A DNA stretch of 64,000 bases. Source: Aliikangiella marina (GTDB lineage: Bacteria; Pseudomonadota; Gammaproteobacteria; Enterobacterales; Kangiellaceae). Made by a program: the position numbers and the translations under genes. The stretch's first letter is position 1, and every line of letters begins with the position of its first letter. The stretch covers positions 340,980-404,979 of the forward strand of contig NZ_VIKR01000006.1 in the NCBI RefSeq assembly GCF_007004765.1, written 5' to 3'. Positions 44,243 to 53,502 of the stretch are shown piece after piece. Below the pieces are notes generated by a model. That model did no database searches. It was not told the origin of the DNA and saw only the letters and a program-made list of their open reading frames with translations.

Positions 44243-46021
44243 ATGAAACACCAAGCATTGCTTATTTATTTATTGGTCGCTTTGGGTTTTGCAACTCAAA
44301 CTCATGCTTCATCCAATCAAGCGACGAGTCAATTGCATGCGCTTTTCGAGGAGGATTGGCAGGCAAGAGTCGATCGTTCTCCGATGTTGTCGACGCGAAT
44401 GGGTTTTTCCGACAAGAACCATTTGCTGCAAGACGTCTCGGAAGCAGCCTATCAAGCTTGGGCCGATAAAAGCCGACAGTTTTTGGAAGACCTGAAAAAG
44501 ATTAACTACCAAGCGTTGGCAAGAGAAGATCAGATTAACTATCAAATTTTTCAGCGCCAATTAGAGAGACGGATAAGCGAAATCGAATATCAAACATACC
44601 AGATACCTTTTCTTTCAGATTCTGGTTTTCATACATCGATCATGCGCATGCACACTTCGATCCCTTTAAAAAATATAAAGGATTATCAAAATTATCTCGA
44701 GCGCTTAAAGGCGGTGCCAGAGTTCTTTGCAGAAAATCAACGCAATATGGAAAAAGGATTAGCTCGCGGTTACTCAATGCCAAAAGTGGTCATGAAAGGA
44801 TTTACCGATGTTATTTTAGCGGCTTATGAGAAGGGGTGGCAGGATTCTGCTTTTTGGAAAGTGTTTGAATCGATGCCCGAATCATTTAATCAAAACGATG
44901 CGAAAAAATTAAAAGCAGAAGCGAAAGTTGTAATTAAAGATAAATTGATTCCAGCCTTTAAAGCACTCTATGACTTTTTTGAAAACACTTATATACCAAA
45001 AACCAAACAATCTTTGGGCGCTTACGACTTTCCGAATGGAAAGGCCTATTATGGCGCTCAAATCGATCATTACACAACTTTAGCGCTATCGGCTGATGAA
45101 ATCCATCAAATTGGTTTAAATGAAGTAAAGAGAATTCGTAGTGAAATGGAAACGGTGATTAAACAAGCAAACTTTGATGGTAGCTTTAAAGCGTTTCTGA
45201 AGTTTCTTCGAGAGTCGCCGCAATTTTATGCAAAGACCGCCCAAGATTTAATTATCAGAGCGTCATACCTTGCCAAAAAAGCTGATGGTCAACTTCCTAA
45301 GCTATTCACTAAACTGCCAAGACAACCTTATGCCGTTGAGCCGGTTCCTGATGCGATTGCGCCTAAATATACGACAGGCCGCTATCTTTCTGCCCCTTTA
45401 GATAGTGAGCGACCGGGAGTTTATTGGGTGAATACCTATGCACTTGATAAAAGGCCACTCTACGTCTTAGAAGCATTAACTTTGCACGAAGCTGTACCAG
45501 GTCATCATTTGCAAAATGCCCTCAATCAAGAACTAACGAATGTGCCAAACTTCAGACGTTATTCGTATATCTCTGCATTTGGAGAAGGTTGGGGACTCTA
45601 TAGTGAAAGGCTTGGTCTTGAGATGGGATTTTATGAAGATCCTTACAGCGAATTTGGTCGCTTGAGTTATGAAATGTGGCGTGCCGCGAGACTAGTTATA
45701 GATACCGGAATTCACGCAAAAGGTTGGAGCCGAGAACAGGCCATCGAGTTGCTAGAGGAAAACTCGGCTTTATCGACGCATAATATTCGAACTGAGGTGG
45801 ATCGTTATATATCATGGCCTGGGCAAGCCCTGTCTTACAAATTAGGTGAAATAAAAATTCTCGAGTTAAGGAAAAAGGCCGAGAAAATGTTGGGTGAAAA
45901 ATTTGATATTCGATTGTTTCACGATGCAATACTACAAAACGGCTCCGTTCCGCTACCGATATTGGAGCAGGAAATTGATCGTTTTATCAAGCATCACCAA
46001 ATGAAAAAGGCGACTAACTAG
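44243..46021 (+). CDS. DUF885 family exported metallopeptidase-like protein (copy 2)
   Basis: Identical 592-aa protein to the one at 24657, with signal peptide and HEAVPGHH motif. Here it is preceded by the moaB remnant; its own upstream region back to the moaB stop is kept, so a local promoter would still work. Confidence 0.88.
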   Translation: MKHQALLIYLLVALGFATQTHASSNQATSQLHALFEEDWQARVDRSPMLSTRMGFSDKNHLLQDVSEAAYQAWADKSRQFLEDLKKINYQALAREDQINYQIFQRQLERRISEIEYQTYQIPFLSDSGFHTSIMRMHTSIPLKNIKDYQNYLERLKAVPEFFAENQRNMEKGLARGYSMPKVVMKGFTDVILAAYEKGWQDSAFWKVFESMPESFNQNDAKKLKAEAKVVIKDKLIPAFKALYDFFENTYIPKTKQSLGAYDFPNGKAYYGAQIDHYTTLALSADEIHQIGLNEVKRIRSEMETVIKQANFDGSFKAFLKFLRESPQFYAKTAQDLIIRASYLAKKADGQLPKLFTKLPRQPYAVEPVPDAIAPKYTTGRYLSAPLDSERPGVYWVNTYALDKRPLYVLEALTLHEAVPGHHLQNALNQELTNVPNFRRYSYISAFGEGWGLYSERLGLEMGFYEDPYSEFGRLSYEMWRAARLVIDTGIHAKGWSREQAIELLEENSALSTHNIRTEVDRYISWPGQALSYKLGEIKILELRKKAEKMLGEKFDIRLFHDAILQNGSVPLPILEQEIDRFIKHHQMKKATN

Positions 46022-46032
46022 TCGCCTTTCAA
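46006..46032 (+). terminator. Terminator at the end of the DUF885 gene (copy 2)
   Basis: Same 10-bp stem (AAAGGCGACT / AGTCGCCTTT) as at 26420, between convergent genes. Confidence 0.75.
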
Positions 46033-46055
46033 TTTTAAATGCGTTGCTCGAGAAG

Positions 46056-47360
46056 CTATACTGATAAAAACGATAACCAGCTCTTGCCACCGAATAACTT
46101 CTCATGTAGTTCGTGCGCATCGATATCAGTACTTGTGCTTCTTAAGCTTTGGTCGATTTGCATTGGCATGTCATATCTGTCAACGGGATTATCAGCTAAG
46201 CTAACAATCTTGGGTTTGTCGATAGAGATGTTCATATGATCCCTAACAACAGCAACTCGGGGTCTTAATCGCGATTTTTCGGGTTGCTCAACAACGATAC
46301 CAATTGAGTCATTAGTTAATTTCACCAAGCTACCGGTAGGGTAGATGCCGATTGCTTGAATAAACTCTTCAACAAGTTCTCTTTGGAATAACTGGCCGCG
46401 AGTACTGTAAAGATGCGAAATAGCTTCTGCAGGTGTCATCGCTTCTGCGCCAGGATACGGATTAATCAATTGTTCGTAATAATCAGCCAAGCCTGCGACG
46501 CGCGCTAAAAACGGAATTCGATTACCAACAAGGTTTCTAGGGTAGCCTCGGCCGTTATTTCTTTCGCAGTAGGCCGACAAAATGTAATTTACTTGATGAC
46601 TGCTAGAGAACATTTTTGTGGTTTCTTCTAGTGTGTAATCAATATGCTGTTTATATGCATTTTCTTCTTCTGTAGATTGACGGCTGTATAGTAGCTCTTT
46701 CGGGAGCTTGCATTTACCGATAGGTGCTAGAAGAAGTGCTGTACCAATATCGCGTAAATCATGACGGGATAGTCCCAAATGTCTACCGAAAATCATGCCC
46801 CACACGGCACTTCGGATCGCTTGTTGATGAAGCGCTTCGTTTTCGATTCCGATGCGGCATAACCAGGCGAGAGCATTAGGGTTTTTAATAATGCTCTTGA
46901 CCATTTCTGCAGAAGCTTTGCGAACTTCTGAAATGTTGACATATCCGTTGTGTTCCGCATCGTGATAGATAGCAGACATTTGTGCGACAATATGCTCGTA
47001 TGTTTGAGAAACTACTTTTACCTCTTTTTTCAGTCGACCAGTAATCGCGTAATTTTCAACACGTGGTTTGAATCGCGCTTTTTCGTTCATCATGCGGATG
47101 ATTTTTGGATCAACAACTTCCGCCTCGGCTTTACCCGACTTCGGCGATAAGACCAAACGCGATTGAACGTCAACCGTGCTTAGGAATTGGTCGACATAGA
47201 CTTTGTTACAGTAGTGAGAAAGGAGGTCAAGTTCTTCCTGCTTGGTTATTCTGAAACCCTGGATAGGAAAGGGCGTCTGAACCCAAGGCACGTCCAGGCG
47301 AGATATGTACATGCCTATCTCTAAGTTTTGGACTGGAATTTCCTGGGTGGTGATATGCAT
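46056..47360 (-). CDS. DUF3391/HD-GYP-like protein with degenerate active site (copy 2)
   Basis: Identical to the gene at 26470. The HD dyad is again replaced by Ala-Pro (LAPIGK) and the GYP loop is kept, so the degeneration predates the duplication. Confidence 0.85.
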   Translation of the reverse strand: MHITTQEIPVQNLEIGMYISRLDVPWVQTPFPIQGFRITKQEELDLLSHYCNKVYVDQFLSTVDVQSRLVLSPKSGKAEAEVVDPKIIRMMNEKARFKPRVENYAITGRLKKEVKVVSQTYEHIVAQMSAIYHDAEHNGYVNISEVRKASAEMVKSIIKNPNALAWLCRIGIENEALHQQAIRSAVWGMIFGRHLGLSRHDLRDIGTALLLAPIGKCKLPKELLYSRQSTEEENAYKQHIDYTLEETTKMFSSSHQVNYILSAYCERNNGRGYPRNLVGNRIPFLARVAGLADYYEQLINPYPGAEAMTPAEAISHLYSTRGQLFQRELVEEFIQAIGIYPTGSLVKLTNDSIGIVVEQPEKSRLRPRVAVVRDHMNISIDKPKIVSLADNPVDRYDMPMQIDQSLRSTSTDIDAHELHEKLFGGKSWLSFLSV

Positions 47361-47983
47361 TAACGGGTGCCTCTCATTTACTCTCGTTTATCCCGAAACA
47401 ACAAACATATTCCTAATTGACGTAGTGTTAATCATAGCGCAAAAAATCAATAAATTGCGGAACAAGTTCACATTATCGTATGAGTTGCCTTTATTTGTCG
47501 CAAAACGAGATGTAAAGTTACCTATGTTTTGTGTCTACCAAATACGTTATTTTACGCTATTTTTAGTACACTGTTTTAATAAAAAAATATTATTATCAGT
47601 AAGATAGCGGTGTCATTTAAAGTAATTTATCTTCAGTAAATCATCTTCTCAGTATCTTATAAATTTTTGACTCATTTCTTTACCAAATCTCAAAACTAGT
47701 AGTTATATCGACTGAATTTGGTAATTTTTAAGTATTTTATTGTGTATTTTATGAGATATTTTTCAATTAGCGCGTTATCTCGCGGTAATTGACAAAAAGC
47801 AATGTTTAACATTTGCCCAAATTCGCCATAATCAAGCTTTATTAACTTGCCTTCCAGTCTTACGATTATGTTGGTCAAGCGCAGCGTCATATACAGCGTC
47901 ATATACAGTGTCATATAATAAGTGTTCTAGTCCTGCTATACACCGTCAGGCACATAATTTTAACACCGTTACAAGATAGTTCG
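47361..47983. other. AT-rich intergenic region (copy 2)
   Basis: Counterpart of 27775-28397. Only the triple 12-bp repeat stands out. Confidence 0.6.
47882..47917. repeat. Three tandem 12-bp repeats (copy 2)
   Basis: CAGCGTCATATA twice and CAGTGTCATATA once; the same repeat number as in copy 1, although such arrays change length easily. Confidence 0.9.
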
Positions 47984-49627
47984 CTAGCGTTCTGTTTTTA
48001 TGACTTCAGAGAGTGTTCTTGCTTTGGTAGGTTCTAACAGTAGGTTTTCTACAGCATTGAGTAAAGAGTGGCCAGATAACAAAATCTCTCGGTTGATATT
48101 GAAACTCGTTGAAGCGGCTTCTCTTTCTAACTCTCCAGTCGAAATTAATTGATAAATCAACTTGTTATATTCTCCATGGGCTCGACTTAATTGCTCAAAC
48201 ATCATGTTGAGTTGACTAATTGGGATATCATCAGTTTTTAACCAGTCTACGATATGTTGATAGCTTTCATGCAAAGCATGGATAACCAAATGCGAGGCGC
48301 CGTCTCCAGTTTCAAGCTGTTCAGAAAATTGTTCGACGTCTTGTCGAATATCTTTAATACTTTTGGCGGCATATATCGTGTCTCGAAGCGCAACCAATAA
48401 CTGGAGCACTTTCTCCGACTCAGCATTAGTGCTTATTGAATTCTGAATGCTTATCAAATATTTAGTGATTTTTGCTTCTGCGCGTTTTAACGCATTGTAA
48501 TCACTTGTGCCAGCAGACTGCTTGAGGACATCGTCCAGATTATCCTCAAATACTGAGTGATCAAAAGCTAGTGTTTCGCTGTTAACTCGCATCGTTTGAA
48601 TCATTAGGTTTTTAATGTCGTCTTCCGCAGCAAGCAACCCCGCATTGATTATTTTGTAGTCGACAGATTCAATTTTTAAGCGAGATTCCGTTGGCGGGGG
48701 AAAGGTTTTTAGGGCCAGCGTTTCTAAGCGATTTATCAGTGGTAAGAAAAGCAATATTCCAAATAGGTTAAAACTGGTGTGGATCGCGACGAGCGAAAAT
48801 AAGGGATCGGTAAAACCATAAATGTCGGCCACCAAATAAAGCAAAAAGGAAATGGCAGCGAGAGCCAAAAGATCAGTCACCAAATTAAACACAAAATGCA
48901 CTAACGCCACTTGCTTTTTACTGGTTGCACCATAAAGCGCGCCTATCATCACAGTGCTGGTAGTACCTAAATCGGCCCCTATGATCAATGCTGCTGCCAT
49001 CGGAAGTTCAAGAATACCGGCGTTGAGCGCGGACAATGCAATCAGCATTGTAGCGGAGCTGGATTGGATAATTGCAGTTAGTATTGTGCCGAGAATAAAA
49101 AAGAAAATTACCGGCATATCTTTTAGCTCGTTTATATCGACAAGCTCAGTGATAAAGCCGATACCATCCTTCATCAAGGATAAGCCGACCAATAAAAGAC
49201 CGACGGCGAAAAATGCCATGCCTGCGTATTTAATCTTTGCCGAACGGTCTGCAAGGATAATTAACATCGAGCCAGCGGCCATGATCGGAAATGCATATTC
49301 AGCCAAATCTAACTTAAAGCCGATAATCGTGACAATCCAGCCGGTAAAGGTAGTACCCAAGTTTGAGCCAAGAATAATACCGATTGCATTGCGAAAAGGA
49401 ATGATTGATGCGGCGACAAATGCCAGGGTGATTAACCCCACTAGAGAGCTACTTTGCAAAACGGCTGTCGCAGCAGTTCCCAACAATATACCTTTAACCG
49501 GCGTATCAGTCTGACTTGAAAGTGCCTTGTTGAGAGAGCGGCTGCCTAAATTGGATAAGGCATCTTCAAGTTGCTTCATTGCGAAAATAAAAATCACAAT
49601 GCCGGATATAAAAAGTACAAAATTCAT
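47984..49627 (-). CDS. Na+/phosphate cotransporter family protein with PhoU-like tail (copy 2)
   Basis: Identical 547-aa transporter to that at 28398, including both QSSS motifs and the helical C-terminal domain. Confidence 0.88.
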   Translation of the reverse strand: MNFVLFISGIVIFIFAMKQLEDALSNLGSRSLNKALSSQTDTPVKGILLGTAATAVLQSSSLVGLITLAFVAASIIPFRNAIGIILGSNLGTTFTGWIVTIIGFKLDLAEYAFPIMAAGSMLIILADRSAKIKYAGMAFFAVGLLLVGLSLMKDGIGFITELVDINELKDMPVIFFFILGTILTAIIQSSSATMLIALSALNAGILELPMAAALIIGADLGTTSTVMIGALYGATSKKQVALVHFVFNLVTDLLALAAISFLLYLVADIYGFTDPLFSLVAIHTSFNLFGILLFLPLINRLETLALKTFPPPTESRLKIESVDYKIINAGLLAAEDDIKNLMIQTMRVNSETLAFDHSVFEDNLDDVLKQSAGTSDYNALKRAEAKITKYLISIQNSISTNAESEKVLQLLVALRDTIYAAKSIKDIRQDVEQFSEQLETGDGASHLVIHALHESYQHIVDWLKTDDIPISQLNMMFEQLSRAHGEYNKLIYQLISTGELEREAASTSFNINREILLSGHSLLNAVENLLLEPTKARTLSEVIKTER

Positions 49628-49817
49628 TTAACGATGCTTTCCGAATTAATTTGTTGCTTGGCAAGAGTCGGTTTACTCGAGCCAGTTACTGCGTACGATA
49701 ACGAATGTTATCGCTAAGTCTATTGACTTAAAACAAACAATAATCCGAAGTTGTATGAGTAGTAGCGCTTTTATCTCTCAAGGTTTGTGCGCTTGTTATC
49801 TGACAGAATTCTTACAG

Positions 49818-50804
49818 TTACACCCTCGCAATCACAGTTGCTCTTTTGGGTGCAGGGTAGCCCTCTAAGGTTCTATCGTGATCTTCCGGGTCGAGATAAT
49901 TCTCTAAGGAATGGAAATGCATCCATTCGGTTGCTCGTTGCTCATGAATGGTCGTTTGAGTTACATCCACGGTGTTTATTGATTGAAAACCACAGCGCTT
50001 TAGCCATAGTTCGAGTGCCTTAACTGAAGGCAAGAACCAAACATTTCTCATCTGGGCATATCGGTCATAAGGCATTAGAACCTGATTTTCATCGCCATCG
50101 ATTACCAAAGTTTCCAGCACGAGCTCGCCTTTTCTACCGAGAAGGTTCTTGAGGGCGAGTATATGTTGGATTGGCGATCGTCTGTGGTACAAGACGCCCA
50201 TAGAAAATACCGTATCAAAGCCTGATTTTGGCATATCTTCAGGCATATCCTCGATGCCGAGAGGTAATAGATGTACTGGCTGAGGACCTAAGTATTTTTT
50301 CATAATCGCAAATTGTGCGAGAAACTTTTGTGAGGGGTCAATGCCGAGCACAAACTTAGCGCCTGCGCCTAACATACGCCAGCAGTGATAACCATTGCCG
50401 CACCCCACATCGAGTATTGTACGATGCTTTAAATCGGATAAATGCGGAATGATTCTGTCCCACTTCCAATCAGAACGCCACTCGGTATCAATATGAATAC
50501 CGAATAAATTAAACGGACCTTTTCGCCAAGGGTGAAGTTGTTTTAAGTCGGCGACAAACTTTTCTTTTTGTGTCTCATCCAGCTGCTGCGCTAAGGCTTC
50601 GCTATCACCGATTGACACACCACTTGTAAGATCGCTCACTCGAGTTTCTAATTTTGGCAAACCCTCGATCAGAGTGGTCCACTGTTCAAGCTCTCCATGG
50701 GTATATTCCTGGTACTTTTGTTCAACTGCTCGTTCTAAAAACTCACTTATTCCGCTAACTGGAGTACGAGCTATATCGTTTTTTAATTGATTAAAGTCGA
50801 TCAT
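49818..50804 (-). CDS. cmoB: tRNA U34 carboxymethyltransferase CmoB (copy 2)
   Basis: Identical to the gene at 30232, with the same ATG (MIDFNQ) start directly behind cmoA. A second copy of a tRNA-modification gene has no obvious advantage, which suggests it is a passenger in the duplication. Confidence 0.95.
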   Translation of the reverse strand: MIDFNQLKNDIARTPVSGISEFLERAVEQKYQEYTHGELEQWTTLIEGLPKLETRVSDLTSGVSIGDSEALAQQLDETQKEKFVADLKQLHPWRKGPFNLFGIHIDTEWRSDWKWDRIIPHLSDLKHRTILDVGCGNGYHCWRMLGAGAKFVLGIDPSQKFLAQFAIMKKYLGPQPVHLLPLGIEDMPEDMPKSGFDTVFSMGVLYHRRSPIQHILALKNLLGRKGELVLETLVIDGDENQVLMPYDRYAQMRNVWFLPSVKALELWLKRCGFQSINTVDVTQTTIHEQRATEWMHFHSLENYLDPEDHDRTLEGYPAPKRATVIARV

Positions 50805-50810
50805 TTGCAA

Positions 50811-51539
50811 CTATTTGATTGCCACTATAGACATAAAATTAAATTGTTGAAACCAGCAATCAGCAGTCTTGAAGCCGATTGTTTTTAGTCGTTTTAGGTG
50901 CTCGGGTAATGTTTCAGGTATGAGGACATTTTCGAGTGAATTCCTTTTTTGGCTAATTTCTAGATCGCTGTAGCCATTTTCTTTCTTAAACTCATGATGA
51001 ACATCTATCATCAGTTGATTCATTTGTGGATCATCGAAAGAAACCTTCTCAGATAATACAAGTATTCCCCCAGGGTTGAGGGCTTCGTAGATAGCGGTTA
51101 ACAGCTCAACTCGTTTGTTTTTATCAATAAATTGGAGCGTAAAGTTGAGCGCTACCATGGAAGCATTAGACATTGGAAAGTCAGTAACATCACCTAAATG
51201 TAACTCGATTTCTGTTTGATGTTTAAATGCGTCGATATGCTGTTGGCAACGGGTAAGCATTGCTTCTGAGTTATCAATGCCTATTACCTTGCACCCATTT
51301 TGCTGAATACCCTGACTCATCGCTAAACTGGCCGCGCCGAGCGAACAACCTAAGTCGTAGCAATTTGTACCTTGTTTGACATATTTGCTGGCGAACTTTT
51401 CGATATGTTTAATCATTATCGGATAGCCGGGAACAGAACGTTTGATCATATCCGGAAAGACTTCGGCGACCTTCTGGTCAAAAGCAAAAGGCATTGCTTT
51501 TACTGGTGAGGAAAACAAAGTGTCTGGTTTATCACTCAT
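50811..51539 (-). CDS. cmoA: Carboxy-SAM synthase CmoA (copy 2)
   Basis: Identical to the gene at 31225; the 4-bp overlap with pepE is preserved. Confidence 0.95.
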   Translation of the reverse strand: MSDKPDTLFSSPVKAMPFAFDQKVAEVFPDMIKRSVPGYPIMIKHIEKFASKYVKQGTNCYDLGCSLGAASLAMSQGIQQNGCKVIGIDNSEAMLTRCQQHIDAFKHQTEIELHLGDVTDFPMSNASMVALNFTLQFIDKNKRVELLTAIYEALNPGGILVLSEKVSFDDPQMNQLMIDVHHEFKKENGYSDLEISQKRNSLENVLIPETLPEHLKRLKTIGFKTADCWFQQFNFMSIVAIK

Positions 51540-52258
51540 TTTTTGTACCCGTTCTGCAATAAGTAGCTCAAATCGGTATTTGGCTGAATTTTTTGCCGAC
51601 CCATTTTGTGAGAAAACAAAAAAGCCGTATTTTCTCCGACCAGCGTTAATTGTTGTTGCGTTCTTTCTAGCGCTGAACCCTCAGGCAGCCCAATAACTTT
51701 AGTGGATGAGTTTTTAACCAAAAATTCTGCGATCCGTTGCTCGCGGGTCTCGCCGTTATGACCCGGAGGGGAGCCGTCAAAGTAGTGTGGGTTGATTTGA
51801 AACGGCAACACTCCCAAAGCATCGAAAGAAGGTGGTTGAATAATCGGCATATCATTTGTAGTTTTAATCGACGGACCGCAGATATTTGAACCGGCACTCC
51901 AGCCAATATAAGGCGTGTTATCGCTGATTTTTTGTTTAATAGCCATGAGCAAATCCAACCGATAAAGGCTTTCTAGCAAACAAAAAGTATTACCACCACC
52001 AACAACAATCGCTTGTGCTTCCTCAATAGCGACTCTCTGATCTTTGTAGTTGTGAATGGATGTCAGATGGCAGCCTAGTTGACTAAAATAGCCGCCTACA
52101 TTGGCAGCATATTGATCGTAACTTACCGTGACGCCAGCGAACGGGATAAATAATAGCTGCTCAATTTCATTGTTCAAATGCGACTTAATCAGGTGGTTAG
52201 CATGCGCTAAATAACCCGTATTGCCTGCTCTTGAGCTGCTGAGTAGTAAAAGTTTCAT
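51536..52258 (-). CDS. pepE: Dipeptidase E, S51 family (copy 2)
   Basis: Identical to the gene at 31950, including the WSAGS nucleophile segment. First gene of the second pepE-cmoA-cmoB operon. Confidence 0.93.
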   Translation of the reverse strand: MKLLLLSSSRAGNTGYLAHANHLIKSHLNNEIEQLLFIPFAGVTVSYDQYAANVGGYFSQLGCHLTSIHNYKDQRVAIEEAQAIVVGGGNTFCLLESLYRLDLLMAIKQKISDNTPYIGWSAGSNICGPSIKTTNDMPIIQPPSFDALGVLPFQINPHYFDGSPPGHNGETREQRIAEFLVKNSSTKVIGLPEGSALERTQQQLTLVGENTAFLFSHKMGRQKIQPNTDLSYLLQNGYKK

Positions 52259-52324
52259 CCGTGCAGAAGATTCATTCGACGCTGAGAAAGCGCGTATTCT
52301 ACTAGGATTTTAGAAAATCGACTA

Positions 52325-52352
52325 GCTTGAGCGCTCGATAGAACGCTCAAGC
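52325..52352 (-). terminator. Hairpin after the tetR-family gene (copy 2)
   Basis: GCTTGAGCG / CGCTCAAGC stem as at 32739, with weak T tract. Confidence 0.5.
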
Positions 52353-52361
52353 GCAGGCGCA

Positions 52362-53006
52362 TTAATTTTGTAGGCCGCGTAATGTATTGTCGATGGCGGT
52401 GTTGATGAGTTCGTCTTTGTCTTCCCATCTCACCATAGGAAGGCCATAGAAAGAGCCATAGATCCCATAAATCGACAAGGTGATGACCTGGGCTGCGATT
52501 TGTTTGTTAGTGACCCTAAAGTCGCCGCGATCGATGCAACGTTGAACACAGTCGTACAGTAATTCAATATACTTACCAGTGCCTGATGACTCGTAAATGT
52601 TGAAGTTGTCCTTACTCTCAGCCTCATGGTCTTGGGTTGCAATGCCCAGTTGAAAACTCTTTGGGTTTTGCAGCCAATACTCCACCGATTTATGCATGAG
52701 GTGCCGCAGGATCTCGATAGGCGGCTTTGCTAACACATCTTCGCTAGGCTCACAATGATTCCAAAGCGCTTGCGAGATATCCTCCCAAAAATATCTTAGG
52801 ATTTCTTTTTTGTTCTCGAAATAGTAATAAATTTTGGTTGGTGCGAAACCTGCCTGAGCGGCAATTTTTCGCATACTGGTGTTCTCGTATCCATGATTGA
52901 CGAACAGATCTCTCGCGATATTGATTATATCGTCACGGATTTGCTGTTTTTGATGTTCAGACAGGGAGGGTCTCCCTGGTCTTTTAGTTACTTCACTCAC
53001 TGTCAT
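52362..53006 (-). CDS. TetR/AcrR family transcriptional regulator (copy 2)
   Basis: Identical to the gene at 32776. Doubling a repressor together with its possible operators may leave the regulatory balance nearly unchanged. Confidence 0.88.
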   Translation of the reverse strand: MTVSEVTKRPGRPSLSEHQKQQIRDDIINIARDLFVNHGYENTSMRKIAAQAGFAPTKIYYYFENKKEILRYFWEDISQALWNHCEPSEDVLAKPPIEILRHLMHKSVEYWLQNPKSFQLGIATQDHEAESKDNFNIYESSGTGKYIELLYDCVQRCIDRGDFRVTNKQIAAQVITLSIYGIYGSFYGLPMVRWEDKDELINTAIDNTLRGLQN

Positions 53007-53502
53007 TTAGCCCCAATCGTTTTATTATTTATCTTGCTAGGTCTTCCCCTCCTGCAAGTTCACGAAATTATAGATTAAGGCTTGGCCAATTTTCTGTGTA
53101 AAATTGACATTTTTCGGACAAAATTAGTGTGAATTTGACACAAAATCTCATTTTAAGTTTGTGCGACCGTTGTCATTTTTACCAAAATCAACATTATTAA
53201 AATTCAGCGTTGTAACAAGATCAAATTATTCGCGAAAAATTAAATGAATTATTTCACCGGTGTCATAAAAATTATCGCGGAAGGGAATAATTATAAATCA
53301 ACAACCTGAACAACATACTTAAAGTATCACGATAAGAAAATTATCTAAGTGCCGAACAAAGCAAACCAATCCGTGTTGCATTCACCGTTAAATCCGTATA
53401 GATTTTTGATTATTAAAACAATCAAAACCAGCCAGAAAGCTCTCTCATTGGAATGCATTAAAAGCAGGAGCGCAGCAGGGGGAAGGGGTACGTGATCACA
53501 TA
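53007..53502. other. Divergent regulatory region, tetR / GGDEF (copy 2)
   Basis: Counterpart of 33421-33916: TGTG...TTGACA elements at 53095-53109 and 53128-53142, and the TTTTGATT / AATCAAAA inverted repeat at 53404-53427. Confidence 0.5.
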